Positions 24,008 to 33,386 of a stretch of 64,000 nucleotides of DNA are shown here, piece after piece. Where the stretch lies: contig JACRPQ010000006.1 in the NCBI GenBank assembly GCA_016223135.1, positions 310,001-374,000 on the forward strand, written 5' to 3'. Source of the stretch: Chloroflexota bacterium (GTDB taxonomy: Bacteria > Chloroflexota > Anaerolineae > Anaerolineales > Villigracilaceae). Within the stretch, counting starts at the first letter, position 1. The number at the start of each line of letters is the position of its first letter. The position numbers were made by a program, and so were the translations under genes. The notes under the pieces are model-generated. The model had not been told where the DNA came from, searched no databases, and saw only the letters and a list, made by a program, of their open reading frames with translations.

Positions 24008-24129
24008 TAGCTGCTCTTGTTTAGGTCAGACTTGGTGGTCATATTTCCCCAGACACGAAGGCGAGCAAGCCGATTAGAAACCGGCCTGCTCGCCTTCGTG
24101 TGGGATAGTGGTGTTGTATCCTCAACATA

Positions 24130-25046
24130 GGTTTCGAGAAGGCTCAACCCAGCGGCTCGGCTCCACCAGTCTCACCGCTGACGCGGACGGAGCCAACTGA
24201 GATGAGATATAAGCCCTTGGGACAAAGTGAGATACGCATGGACAGCGCCCATCTCCACCATCCCTGCCTACGAACTGACGAATACACCTACACCCCGGGC
24301 AATATCGTATAAGGACGACTCGTCCACGGCAGGCATCACCGAAGGCTTCGGCTTGATGTTCTACAACGCCCGCTGGCTGCGCAGCGTCTCCGTAACGAAG
24401 TGGGACGCAGGGGCTGGATCGGTATGCTTACGCAAATAACAAACCGTCAAGATATATAGACCCTCCGGGCATTTACCATGGTTGATAGCAGTTGGAGTTA
24501 TAGCAGTCAATTACCTAACTCTCACGGGAGTTCTACCCGACGTGAAAGATGTTGTGCTCACTGTGGCATTGACAGACATAAATGATGCAACGGTTGCGGC
24601 TGGGATTGCCGTACAGAGTGAGCGGTTGGGACCACAAGACGTCCCTGCTGTAATGTCTGTTTACGACCGCATTACGGAAACTGATCCTGATTCCCATAAT
24701 TACGGTCTTGCTCAAACAAACAGCGATAAAATGGAGAAAAAGTCTTGGGATTTGCGAAGAATGCAATCCCTGGGACATCGCTTTAGCGGACGATATAATC
24801 GCGGCTCGCATTCAAAACGGACTAGCCGACTGTAATAAGTTGTGTGATTCGAGGGTTGATGCCTTGATAGTTCCTGCACTGGCTCAAAATGGATTTGATA
24901 CGTCGCTTTTCAGTGAACTAATAGAAAATAGCGATGGCACTTTAAATTGGAGCACCTTTTTAAACACGTGTGGCAGGAACCCGTCTGACAGGATTGCCAA
25001 ATTGAGACAAGGGCTAACAGGTGACAATTATGAGACAGAACCATAG
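24130..25046 (+). pseudogene. Orphan Rhs module B: degenerate core and frameshifted tip
   Basis: The core is recognisable but damaged: GSTSLTADADGAN followed by stops, then ELTNTYTP and GITEGFGLMFYNARWLRSVSVTKWD, DRYAYANN and the DPPG motif that ends the core. The tip begins at about 24475 (LIAVGVIAVNYLTLTG and onward) and shifts frame near 24735-24780. The second frame continues with WDIALADDIIAARIQNGLAD and ends at 25046. The tip family is unknown. The lipoprotein gene starts 10 bases later. Confidence 0.7.
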
Positions 25047-25056
25047 GAAACTATAA

Positions 25057-25806
25057 ATGATAAGCCCTAGACGATTATCCATTCCTATACTCCTTTCGGC
25101 AGGAATGCTTTTGGCCGCAACCCTTGCCTGCGACTTTAATTTTGAAACGCGCGAGCCTAGCATAATTACCTATGATCAACATTACTCTATTGATCCGCCG
25201 TCGTTACTGAGATCCACCAGCCAAAATGGAGATACACCATTTACCCCTATAGATGACCGGCCTGAATTGCCGCCACCAGATCAGCAAATACCTGTTGACT
25301 GGAAGCAGGCAGACTATCTACAAATTGCCAACGCACTTTTTGAGGATATTTGGGGAGAAACAACCGATGGTTGGTCACTCAATAGTATTTTCTTTGCATT
25401 GGGTTGCACAAAAATCGACAACGGTTTTCAAAATGCAAGTTTTCAGTACTTTCGAAATGAAAAGACAGAAGAAGATAGTCGTATCGTGAGATTCATACAT
25501 ATTGACCCAAGAAATAAATCTGTATACGTCACGGAACGGATCTACTCTCCCCGATTGGCGGATTGGGGTTTTATTGACTTGAAACGATTAAACTTCTCTG
25601 CCGATGATGTGCTTGTTCTTGCAGAAAACAATGGAGGAAAAGAAAAACGCTTATCTGTCGATAATGTATGTGAAATAACTTTGTTGTTGCTTTCTCCTAA
25701 TTCACCAAGTTATCGCGGCTGGAATGTGCGTTACTCCAATAGCGATATAGTGAATCTATTTGAGATAAATGTTGATCCAATAACCGGAGAAATTATGTCG
25801 CAATGA
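25057..25806 (+). CDS. Lipoprotein, immunity candidate (paralogue of the one at 33542)
   Basis: 249 residues, signal peptide with lipobox ATLAC (Cys25). The mature part matches the 33542 lipoprotein along its length: PPSLLRS against PTSLLES, FTPIDDRPELPP against FTPVSQRPELIP, WKQADYLQIANALFE against WHQADYFYVANALYE, ADDVLVLAENNGGKEKR against ADQALQIAESNGGEEKR, and NVDPITGEI against LIDPYTGEV at the end. No known domain. It directly follows the broken tip of module B. The two relatives suggest that tips B and the one lost before 33542 were related or are neutralised alike. Confidence 0.7.
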   Translation: MISPRRLSIPILLSAGMLLAATLACDFNFETREPSIITYDQHYSIDPPSLLRSTSQNGDTPFTPIDDRPELPPPDQQIPVDWKQADYLQIANALFEDIWGETTDGWSLNSIFFALGCTKIDNGFQNASFQYFRNEKTEEDSRIVRFIHIDPRNKSVYVTERIYSPRLADWGFIDLKRLNFSADDVLVLAENNGGKEKRLSVDNVCEITLLLLSPNSPSYRGWNVRYSNSDIVNLFEINVDPITGEIMSQ

Positions 25807-25816
25807 CAATTCTGCC

Positions 25817-26791
25817 ATGTTGCTTGATAGCGAAGTTCGCTACGCATGGACCGCGTCCCTCTCCACCAGCCCCGCCTACGAACTGACGAAATACACCTAC
25901 ACCGGGCAATATTCGCACATGGACGACCCCGCCACGGCAGGCGTGACCGAAGGCTTCGGCTTGATGTTCTACAACGCCCGCTGGTTGCGCAGCGTCCCCG
26001 TAACGAAGTGGAGGGGATACGACCCGTCCCTGGGCAGGTTCGCGCAGGCGGATACCATCGTCCCTGGCGGGGTGCAGGGACTGGATAAGTATGCGTACGT
26101 CAACAACACGCCGACGCGGTTTACCGATCCCAGCGGGCATAGAGAAGTTGAGTGGACAGAAGGCGGAGGCGGTTTTCCTTTAGGTGGTTCATCGGATGAT
26201 GGTTTGAATCTGGGGGGTGGGAACAGCTTCACTGTAACAAATATGGCAATCACGCCAATGCTGTTGAATGGAGAGTTGAGTTACCTTCAAATTACAAGAG
26301 GCTGGTTCTCTAACTGGTTGAGTAAATATGCCTTACAATCAGTACATGATGTCAACATTGTTTGTTCAGGAGGTTATTGTACGTATGGGATACCGCCATC
26401 AATGGAAAATGCTGTTTTTACGCCTGATAGAGGATTGATTTTCCAAGATTATAGCGAGGAAGCACTTATAGCACGCAATCTTACAAGGCAGGGCCATCCA
26501 CTATACAAAATAGGAACGCTAGGCGTAAGCCGAACAATCGAGTCGCAACATTGGTCTTTGGTGCATCCATATATACCAGGGTATATAAGTGAACATGGAA
26601 TTCCTCCGTTGAATGTACAGAGCATGAACTTTGTTATAGTGGGGCGAATAGATACACCCAACACTATAGTTATAACTGAATCGTCTGTTGGATATGGTAC
26701 AAATCCGGGCGGTGCAATTGAAATTGTTGTTGATCCTTTCCAAGTTAAATTACAATTATTTCTCATGCCGTCCACAATGCCGGCACCGTGA
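25817..26791 (+). CDS. Orphan Rhs module C: core fragment with apparently intact C-terminal toxin
   Basis: 324 residues. Core from about 25831 (VRYAWTASLSTSPAYELTKY) to the end motif FTDPSGH at about 26140. The tip of about 215 residues follows. Its last 90 residues show SRTIESQHWSLVHPYIPGY, EHGIPP, NFVIVGRI, then VGYGTNPGGAIEIVVDP. This Q.W...P...P.Y....GIP..N pattern with a GxNPGGxxE end recurs, from memory, in Rhs-associated toxins thought to be ADP-ribosyltransferase-like, but the class is not certain. No signal or independent promoter is visible. It is the only tip without an obvious lesion. Confidence 0.72.
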   Translation: MLLDSEVRYAWTASLSTSPAYELTKYTYTGQYSHMDDPATAGVTEGFGLMFYNARWLRSVPVTKWRGYDPSLGRFAQADTIVPGGVQGLDKYAYVNNTPTRFTDPSGHREVEWTEGGGGFPLGGSSDDGLNLGGGNSFTVTNMAITPMLLNGELSYLQITRGWFSNWLSKYALQSVHDVNIVCSGGYCTYGIPPSMENAVFTPDRGLIFQDYSEEALIARNLTRQGHPLYKIGTLGVSRTIESQHWSLVHPYIPGYISEHGIPPLNVQSMNFVIVGRIDTPNTIVITESSVGYGTNPGGAIEIVVDPFQVKLQLFLMPSTMPAP

Positions 26792-26811
26792 GATGAGATA
26801 GGATGTGAAGT

Positions 26812-27090
26812 ATGACTAATACTCTAGAAGAATTTTATGATGGCGTAGAAAAAATAATAAAGAAGTTGAGACAGTTTGGCTTTCACAAATGGAGTCAAAC
26901 TTTGGAAAGCGATATGGTTGCAGGCGTCATGGCTGGTGAAATATTGAGCTTATTAAGACAAGATTTAATAAGACTTTTGCGAAGCCCCTTATCCTTATTG
27001 CTAAATATCAGAGAGGAACTAACCCAAGCAATAGCATTTACAAACAAAATGTTGACCAAAAATCAATTTGACAACAAAAACACGCGATAG
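26812..27090 (+). CDS. Immunity candidate of module C
   Basis: 92 residues, not recognised. Helical, with an acidic N-terminal part (LEEFYDGVEKIIKKLRQFG) and a Leu-rich second half (ILSLLRQDLIRLLRSPLSLLLNI). No signal peptide, so cytoplasmic. It starts 20 bases after the toxin stop, with GATAGGATG before the ATG. Its TAG stop is directly joined to the next core fragment (CTGCGCAGC), which marks a recombination junction. Confidence 0.65.
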   Translation: MTNTLEEFYDGVEKIIKKLRQFGFHKWSQTLESDMVAGVMAGEILSLLRQDLIRLLRSPLSLLLNIREELTQAIAFTNKMLTKNQFDNKNTR

Positions 27091-27948
27091 CTGCGCAGCG
27101 TTCCCGTAACGGAGTGGAGGGGATACGACCCGTCGCTGGGCAGGTTCGCGCAGGCGGATACCATCGTCCCTGGCGGGGTGCAGGGGGTGGATAGGTATGC
27201 GTATGTGAATAACGCGCCGGTCAATTTTGTTGACCCTAGTGGACACAAGGCTTGCGATGGCGATGGGATTAATGGAGGTTGTGACCAGTCAGGTATTCCT
27301 GATACCTTAAGTCAAGTACGAATTGCCCTACGATCTTACGGAGTTAAATTAAGAAATAAGGATTCAGCGACATGGTCATTTAATGATGCTTATTCCGCAT
27401 ACCTAGGTGTCAGCGCTGTAGGGTCTGCATTATCTCGAGTATCAGGACAAGAAGCCACAACGATCTTTAAACAGGCATTTGAACCAATGACATTTACCAT
27501 AAGAAATGATATGAGATATTTTGGGATAGCATCGGATGGTAACATAGATTTTCAAGCAGGTCGGGTGACAGCAAGATTGACGGCACATAAATTGGGACAT
27601 TCCTTTGAAATGCATATGAAGGCCAATAACGGAGGCGTTTATGCGGATGACTGCCCACTCGTGATGTTTATCAGTCAAGGAATATATGATGCCAATAACA
27701 ACTTAGTAACTGGTAAAGGCTTAAGTAATCGGTACAACGGACTATTTGCTCCAAATAATGGATATGCTTGTGATCGTTATATTGGAGAATGTCAGTGGCA
27801 TTCTCGTGATGTAGATGATTGGAGCAACGAAGATGAAGATTGGGCAGACATTTTCATGAACTGGACGTTTGGGTACTTTGCTCCCAACCCTGCAGGTGAC
27901 GCTTTGTATAATTGGGTTGAGACCAATATGGAGTCGTGGCTGAGATAA
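27091..27948 (+). CDS. Orphan Rhs module D: short core and zincin-like tip with HKLGH
   Basis: Open from 27091 without a clear start (first ATG 27196). The core is only LRSVPVTEWRGYDPSLGRF to VDPSGH. The tip looks like a zinc metallopeptidase toxin: TAHKLGHSFEMH at 27580-27615 aligns with a HExxH helix but has Lys (codon 27589-27591) instead of the catalytic Glu. Downstream SNEDEDWADIFMNWTFG supplies the likely third ligand. Module F has a related tip. The single change GAA to AAA would inactivate the enzyme. A lipoprotein follows 17 bases later. Confidence 0.72.
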   Translation: MRSVPVTEWRGYDPSLGRFAQADTIVPGGVQGVDRYAYVNNAPVNFVDPSGHKACDGDGINGGCDQSGIPDTLSQVRIALRSYGVKLRNKDSATWSFNDAYSAYLGVSAVGSALSRVSGQEATTIFKQAFEPMTFTIRNDMRYFGIASDGNIDFQAGRVTARLTAHKLGHSFEMHMKANNGGVYADDCPLVMFISQGIYDANNNLVTGKGLSNRYNGLFAPNNGYACDRYIGECQWHSRDVDDWSNEDEDWADIFMNWTFGYFAPNPAGDALYNWVETNMESWLR

Positions 27949-27965
27949 GGCTAACAGGTGATGCA

Positions 27966-28895
27966 ATGAAACTAAAAAAGATAGCATCAAGTATTTTCAT
28001 GTTTATGGTTGTTGTTCTTGCTGGGTGCAATACTTTGGCAAGTGAAATGCCAACAAGCACACCTATGGTAACGCCGGCAAGTTCAGTTTCATCGACTGAA
28101 ATGCTGAATGCAGCTGAGTCACCTACGCCAACCACAACTGCTGCTGAAAGTACTCCGATACCCACGCTCTCAAGTATTGAGAGCGAAACCTATGTCAAAG
28201 AACTCCTTGAAAGCAATGCAGGCTGTGACTTCCCTTGCGTTTGGGGTATCGTTCCGGGCAAAACATCATATAGTGAATCTCAGCGATTCTTTGAGTCTTT
28301 GGGTTGGAAAGGAAGCGAATCGCATGGTGTTTATTACACCGGAAAAGATCTGGAGAGTGTTTCTTTATCGAACAGAGTTGGTATCTATGCAGAGAATGAG
28401 GTCGTAGAAAAAGTGCAGATTGGAATTGGCGGGAAAAACTTCCTAAGCCTAGTCAAGTACCTTTCTTTCGAGAATATTCTTAAGGTGTATAGAAAGCCAA
28501 CGGAAGTACTTGTTTTCATTGGCGCCAATCCAGGTATTCTAGAACCTGATGAAACCTCATTTGAGCTTTTGCTTTATTACGAGTCCAAGAATATCCTGGT
28601 TGAATATGTCGGAACCGCAACCAAGGTTGGAAATGCCTACCATTTTTGTCCCTCTCGACCGAACGCAGATAGCACTGCAGTAGATCCTCTCAGTGGAAAT
28701 GTGAGTCTGTATGTGGGAGAAGAGAGCCAAACCAGCACTCCTGAAACCCTTGTGCAGCCATTTTGGACACTTCCCAATTATTACATTTCTGCTGAAAAGG
28801 CTTTTGGGATGAGCGTTGATGAGTTCTACGAGACAGTTTCACAAAACGACGGAAATACTTGCTTCGATAGTCCCTTGGATGCGTGGCGTCGCTAA
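27966..28895 (+). CDS. Lipoprotein, immunity candidate for zincin-like tip D
   Basis: 309 residues. Lipobox VLAGC (Cys21), a Thr/Pro-rich spacer to about residue 65, then a globular domain with VKELLESNAGCDFPCVWGIVPGKT, FENILKVYRKPTEVLVFI, FELLLYYESKNILVEYVG and an end with MSVDEFYETVSQNDGNTCF. The pseudogene at 32493 is a paralogue and also follows a zincin-like tip, so the pairing is conserved. An envelope lipoprotein would fit protection against a toxin that enters the periplasm-facing side. The ATG at 27966 is preferred over an upstream one that overlaps the toxin. Confidence 0.72.
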   Translation: MKLKKIASSIFMFMVVVLAGCNTLASEMPTSTPMVTPASSVSSTEMLNAAESPTPTTTAAESTPIPTLSSIESETYVKELLESNAGCDFPCVWGIVPGKTSYSESQRFFESLGWKGSESHGVYYTGKDLESVSLSNRVGIYAENEVVEKVQIGIGGKNFLSLVKYLSFENILKVYRKPTEVLVFIGANPGILEPDETSFELLLYYESKNILVEYVGTATKVGNAYHFCPSRPNADSTAVDPLSGNVSLYVGEESQTSTPETLVQPFWTLPNYYISAEKAFGMSVDEFYETVSQNDGNTCFDSPLDAWRR

Positions 28896-28903
28896 AGAAC
28901 TCA

Positions 28904-29211
28904 GATTATGAACCAAAAGAGTGAGTGTATCGCGTTCTGTCAGGTGCGGGAAAGTCATTTTGGGCAGTTCCTTCGTCACCGAATGGACAAGTTATTCCTT
29001 CCACCGGTTATAGATATAGTGCAGGTGGTGGGTTTGACACTGCAATAGCAAATAGTACATTGCCAGCGCGGCCCGATGGTACATATTTTACTTTTGAGTG
29101 AGTATATTGGAGCCAATTGCTGTGGATTTTCCACAATTTGGCGCAGGCGGTGCAACTCAGGTTGTCATGTATAGTCCAATCCAGATTAGCGGATGGTGGT
29201 GGTTGAAATGA
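28904..29211 (+). pseudogene. Toxin-tip remnant without core, frameshifted
   Basis: In one frame the sequence VYRVLSGAGKSFWAVPSSP, RYSAGGGFDTAIANSTLPAR and GTYFTFE ends in TGA. After a frame change it continues EPIAVDFPQFGAGGATQVVM and ends ISGWWWLK with TGA at 29209-29211. It is therefore the 3' end of a tip with a frameshift near 29100. The family is not recognised. The final stop overlaps the ATG of the next gene. Confidence 0.6.
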
Positions 29212-29417
29212 ACAACATAATTCCTCTCCTAGTTGAAAGTGTTAAATCACAAGTGCAAGATTCTCAAATTATTAAAGAACTCACTGAAAAATTAGAGCAA
29301 AAAAAGTATCGCCAAGCCTTCTTGATTTTCAATAACTTGAAAGAATCTGGTAAATGGGTTTTAAATGAAAGCGACGAGAAGCATCTTGAAGAGTTCTGGT
29401 GGGAATACGCTAATTGA
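29208..29417 (+). CDS. Small immunity candidate, coupled to the preceding tip
   Basis: 69 residues, cytoplasmic, charged and helical (SQIIKELTEKLEQKKYRQAFLIF, and SDEKHLEEFWWEYAN at the end). The ATG at 29208 overlaps the stop of the tip remnant (ATGA), the usual arrangement of contact-dependent toxin-immunity pairs. Intact while the toxin is broken. Confidence 0.62.
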   Translation: MNNIIPLLVESVKSQVQDSQIIKELTEKLEQKKYRQAFLIFNNLKESGKWVLNESDEKHLEEFWWEYAN

Positions 29418-29470
29418 TCTCGTGCCCCAACGAAGGACAAACTGGACTTTGCAGTTCAGTCTGTTTTTGA

Positions 29471-30713
29471 GTGGAAGTGAAGAGGAACGGCGTCACGATT
29501 GCCCAATTCACCTACGACGGCGACGGGCGAAGGGTGAAATCGGTTGTCAATGGAACGACCATCCACTTCGTCGGCGCACACTACGAATTGACAGGTTCCC
29601 AAGTCACCAAGTATTATTTCGCCGGAGCGACTCGCATCGCGATGCGAAAATACACCGTCCCCCAATCCATGAGCGTCGAATACTTCCTCGGCGACCATTT
29701 GGGGGCGACGTCTATCACGACGGACGCCAACGGCGCGAAGACTTCCGAACTGCGTTACAAGCCGTGGGGGGAGATATGCTACACATGGACAGCGTCCCTC
29801 TCCACCACCCCCGCCTACGAACTGACGAAATACACTTACACCGGGCAATATTCGCACATGGACGATCCGTCCACGGCAGGCGTCACCGAAGGCTTCGGCT
29901 TGATGTTCTATAACGCACGGTGGTATGACCCGTCGCTGGGGAGGTTCGCCCAGGCGGATACTATTGTCCCGACCCAAACGCAGGACGTCCAGGCGTGGGA
30001 TCGGTATGCGTATACGAGCAACAATCCTGTCAGATATACGGATCCGACGGGACATTGCCCATTTTGCCTCACAGCGGTTATTGGTGGGGCTTTTGGCGGA
30101 ATAATTGGCGCAATTAGATACACTGCTTATGTAGCTGCCACTGGGCGCGAGTGGAATGCTACCCACTTTTGGACAGCAACCGGGGGCGGAGCATTAGCTG
30201 GCGCACTGATTGGCACGGGCGTTGGTTCTGCCGTTGGAGTAAGCACAGCGGGAGCCGCTACAGCGGCACTAGAAGCTGGCACTGTAGCAATAACTGCAAA
30301 TGCTGCGTGTGGTGGGGATATGTGTGCAAGTGAGGTACAAGATGCATCAAAGGCGATTCAGACTGCTAATCAAGTCTGTGGCGGCGATATGTGCGCCAGT
30401 GAGGTGAAAGATGGCACCCAACAAATTACGACTGTGATAGGCAGATATCCTGCTAATAAAGAACTTGCAGAATCAATTGGAGCTAATTGGCTCAACATCC
30501 AAGACGCTGTGTAGCAAGCGATGAGCAATGCAGAAAGATGAGCACGTAATAAGCAGTGGCTTCAAGAAGCTGTTATTAGAGGAGCTGTATTTCCTCCAGC
30601 AAGCCCGATTAGCGAAGCTGTACGTGGTTCATGGTATGCTAAAAAGCTTGATTACTTTTTTTAAACTAGGATATACAATTACTTCTAATCAACAATATCT
30701 AATTCCAAAGTGA
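29471..30713 (+). pseudogene. Orphan Rhs module E: long core, tip with two stops and a frameshift
   Basis: The most complete left side of the core: VTIAQFTYDGDGRRVKSV, VEYFLGDHLGATSITTDANG, KPWGEICYTWTASL, YTYTGQYSHMDDPS and DPTGH. The tip has a Gly/Ala-rich membrane-like segment, a duplicated CGGDMCASEV unit, then ANWLNIQDAV. TAG at 30512 and TGA at 30539 interrupt a frame that continues NKQWLQEAVIRGAVFPPASP and YAKKLDYFF. A frameshift in a T-run near 30660 leads to KLGYTITSNQQYLIPK and TGA at 30711. Both stops may derive from TGG. Confidence 0.72.
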
Positions 30714-30744
30714 TCCTGTGATTAGATTATGGAGGTTCACAACA

Positions 30745-31197
30745 ATGAACGACAGATCTGATTTAATCGTTCAATGTTTCAGTTATCTGATCGATGAATA
30801 TGGATTTAAAATCGAGCGAAAGGAATTCGATTCCAGCATGATGGGCAATGCCATTGTGATATTCAAATCCACAAAAATTGGAATTGAAATAGTCATTGAT
30901 AGAGATCAGGCATTGCTTAGTATAGGCGACCAATCAGATCCGAGAAAGTATTGGTTTGAATTCGGCGATGTTGTTCAGTTCCTTGCTCCTTTTATAGATA
31001 ACGTATATGATTTTCCCGAAGAAAAGCCAGAAACCACTACTTGGGATGATGTTGTTGAATCTCAACTTAATAGATTGGCTGCTATCCTCCGACAATATTG
31101 TGAACCATTACTAGCGGGAGAACCATTGATGAAGACAGAAATCAAAAAAGTTGAGGAAAAACGGGTAGCTGAGATGTTTAAAAGACTTGGTCACTGA
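30745..31197 (+). CDS. Immunity candidate of module E
   Basis: 150 residues, not recognised. Cytoplasmic, acidic, alpha/beta: SDLIVQCFSYLIDEYGFKIER, IGIEIVIDRDQALLSIG, YWFEFGDVVQFL and a helical C-terminus with KVEEKRVAEMFKRLG. The ATG at 30745 follows GGAGG by nine bases and lies 31 bases after the end of the broken toxin. Confidence 0.68.
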   Translation: MNDRSDLIVQCFSYLIDEYGFKIERKEFDSSMMGNAIVIFKSTKIGIEIVIDRDQALLSIGDQSDPRKYWFEFGDVVQFLAPFIDNVYDFPEEKPETTTWDDVVESQLNRLAAILRQYCEPLLAGEPLMKTEIKKVEEKRVAEMFKRLGH

Positions 31198-31278
31198 CCT
31201 GCGAATTAAGCCGTGAATAAATGAGAGGTGTCAAAAAACATACCTTGTTGAACAACGATCTCGCCAAGTAGCCGAGTT

Positions 31279-32481
31279 TTGGAATTCAAGATCCCACGCA
31301 AAAAGACGAACCGAAAGTTACAGTTCAGTCCGTCTTTCCGGCAACATCATTTCGGTGACCATGCTTCGACTATGCTCAACACAAGTCGCGGCTCCACCAG
31401 CCTCACCACCGACGCGAACGGCGTCAAAGTCTCTGAGATGAGATACAAGCCCTGCCCCCTTCGTTACACTTCGGGGGTGCTACGCGAGGGCGAAGTCTGC
31501 TACGCATGGACCGCGTCCCTCTCCACCAGCCCCGCTTACGAACTGACAAAATACACCTACACCAGGCAATATTCGCACATGGACAACCCCGCCACGGCAG
31601 GCGTCACCAAAGGCCTCGGCTTGATGTTCTATAATGCACAGTGGTATGACCCGTCGCTGGGGCGCTTCGCCCAGCCCGACACGCTCACCCCCGAGCAGAC
31701 GCAGGGCGTCCAGGCGTGGGATTGGTATGCATATGTCAACAACGCGCCGACGCGGTTCACCGATCCCAGTGGGCATGAGATTTGCATGGATGGTGGATAT
31801 TGCGGTGAATACTATGGACAAGCACAAGACCCATTAAATTCTTGGAAAGACTTGGTTAAAGAAAAATTTGGTGTAATATTTTCTGGAAATTGGAGCAGCA
31901 AAAGTGCAAGTGCAATATACTTTGCTATGAATAACAAATTCAAGGGTGCACTAAAGTCATTAATCAATGGCGCAATTTTCCTTCACGAAAACAAAGCCGC
32001 AGGGACTTATGGTGGTACAACATGGTTAAGTGGCGCAGGCATAACCTTTCGGTTTGATCCAAAGGCAACCGTTCCTAATCAGAATGTTTATCACGAAGTT
32101 GCCCCTCTAATAGACATACGATTTGGTAATTATTTTACTGACACCTTGGATAGTAGTTCGGTATATACCGAAGATGGCGATTTTGTAATGGGGAGAAGAA
32201 ATGGAAATTATGACCGACAAGTAGGAATTGGGCACTCAGCACGGGATGTTTGCGACCCTTACTGGAGTGGTTGTTCAATAGATGCGGAACAACATCCTGG
32301 GACCATTAACTCTACCTCGATATGGGATCAAACCGGAAATACTGCTGACGAAGAATGGGCGGACTTAATCGCCAACTATGTTTCAGGCAATATCTCAAAT
32401 GATGATTATGGTGCTGCAAGGGCAAACTGGCTGAGTAACATTTTGGATACATTTTTTGCTCTTCCAGCCAATGTGCAATAG
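31279..32481 (+). CDS. Orphan Rhs module F: core and zincin-like tip with HEVAP
   Basis: 400 residues. Core from GSTSLTTDANG (about 31391) to FTDPSGH (about 31768), with the in-frame insertion KPCPLRYTSGVLREGEV. The tip of about 235 residues ends in EEWADLIANYVSG...ARANWLSN, like tip D. At 32092-32106 the expected HExGH reads HEVAP: the catalytic Glu is kept, but the second His is replaced by Pro (CCT), so zinc binding is probably lost. The sequence HEVAPLID compares well with HELGHLID of related toxins. A damaged lipoprotein gene follows 11 bases later. Confidence 0.7.
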   Translation: MEFKIPRKKTNRKLQFSPSFRQHHFGDHASTMLNTSRGSTSLTTDANGVKVSEMRYKPCPLRYTSGVLREGEVCYAWTASLSTSPAYELTKYTYTRQYSHMDNPATAGVTKGLGLMFYNAQWYDPSLGRFAQPDTLTPEQTQGVQAWDWYAYVNNAPTRFTDPSGHEICMDGGYCGEYYGQAQDPLNSWKDLVKEKFGVIFSGNWSSKSASAIYFAMNNKFKGALKSLINGAIFLHENKAAGTYGGTTWLSGAGITFRFDPKATVPNQNVYHEVAPLIDIRFGNYFTDTLDSSSVYTEDGDFVMGRRNGNYDRQVGIGHSARDVCDPYWSGCSIDAEQHPGTINSTSIWDQTGNTADEEWADLIANYVSGNISNDDYGAARANWLSNILDTFFALPANVQ

Positions 32482-32492
32482 GAGTATATAAA

Positions 32493-33386
32493 ATGGGCAA
32501 GCCGATAATTAAGACACTAACCACCTTGCTTATGCTATGGGCGTTGACGTCGTGTGAATACAAATCAAGCACACCGTTACCAACCATTTCCATGCGGCTC
32601 CCACCGTCACCGGTCGCAACTTTATTGCCAACGGTTCCTCCAACCCAAACAGAAGTACCAATGATTACACCATCTCCTCAGCTTACCCTGACAAAAGAAG
32701 AGGCTCAAGAAGTGATAGGTGAATTATTGGCAAAAAATGGTAGTTGCACTGAACCTTGCTTCTGAGGGTTCAGTCCAACGGCTGGTATAAAAGAGGCGCA
32801 ACTTCTTAACTTCTTGACCTACATACGTGAAAAACCTAAAATAATAAAAGAAAGTAAATATACTCAGTATATTGCATCAATTGGTTACAAAGAACGAATA
32901 TCTGTCAGCGCCACATTCACCTTTGATGAAAAATCGAACTCACTGTTGAACATATATGCAACCATTGGTGGGTTGTATTATCCAGAAATTGCTTATGCTG
33001 ACTGGGAAGCATTCAGACCAGATAATATTTTGAGAATTTACGGAAAACCTTCTGGCGTAGAGTTCTTTTTGAGTTACCCAACCGAACAAACAACAGATCA
33101 TACGATAGGCTATGAATTTCGATTCCGTTACGAAAGCAGAAAATTTGTTATTGATTACACAGGACAAAGGACTCTCAATCAAACCAAACTTTTTATATGC
33201 CCTCTTAAAGATCGTTACATTGAATCTGTTTACATTTACCTTGGTGACAATCTCGAGCTAAAACCAACAAATGGGAAACCTCTACAAGAGGTATCATCGA
33301 TAAGCATTGACGATTTTTATAACGCCATGACCAGCAACGCAAATGAGGCGTGCTTCTACCTAGACAGAACCGCCTTCGGGAACTGA
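32493..33386 (+). pseudogene. Lipoprotein with in-frame TGA (paralogue of the one at 27966)
   Basis: The frame stays open from 32493 to 33386 except for one TGA at 32763-32765. Lipobox LTSC (Cys21), Pro/Thr spacer, then IGELLAKNGSCTEPCF-stop-GFSPTAGIKEA. The paralogue reads KELLESNAGCDFPCVWGIVPG here, so the stop stands exactly at the Trp. A single G-to-A change (TGG to TGA) explains it. Other conserved parts: DNILRIYGKPSGVEFFL and ISIDDFYNAMTSNANEACF. Confidence 0.8.

Noticed and set aside
30528-30713. Independent 61-residue gene
   Set aside because: It is the third frame of the broken tip E; its last 18 residues continue that tip.
32493-33386. TGA read as Trp (recoded genome)
   Set aside because: TGA ends many conserved genes here (for example the MazG-like and response-regulator genes), so a nonsense mutation is simpler.
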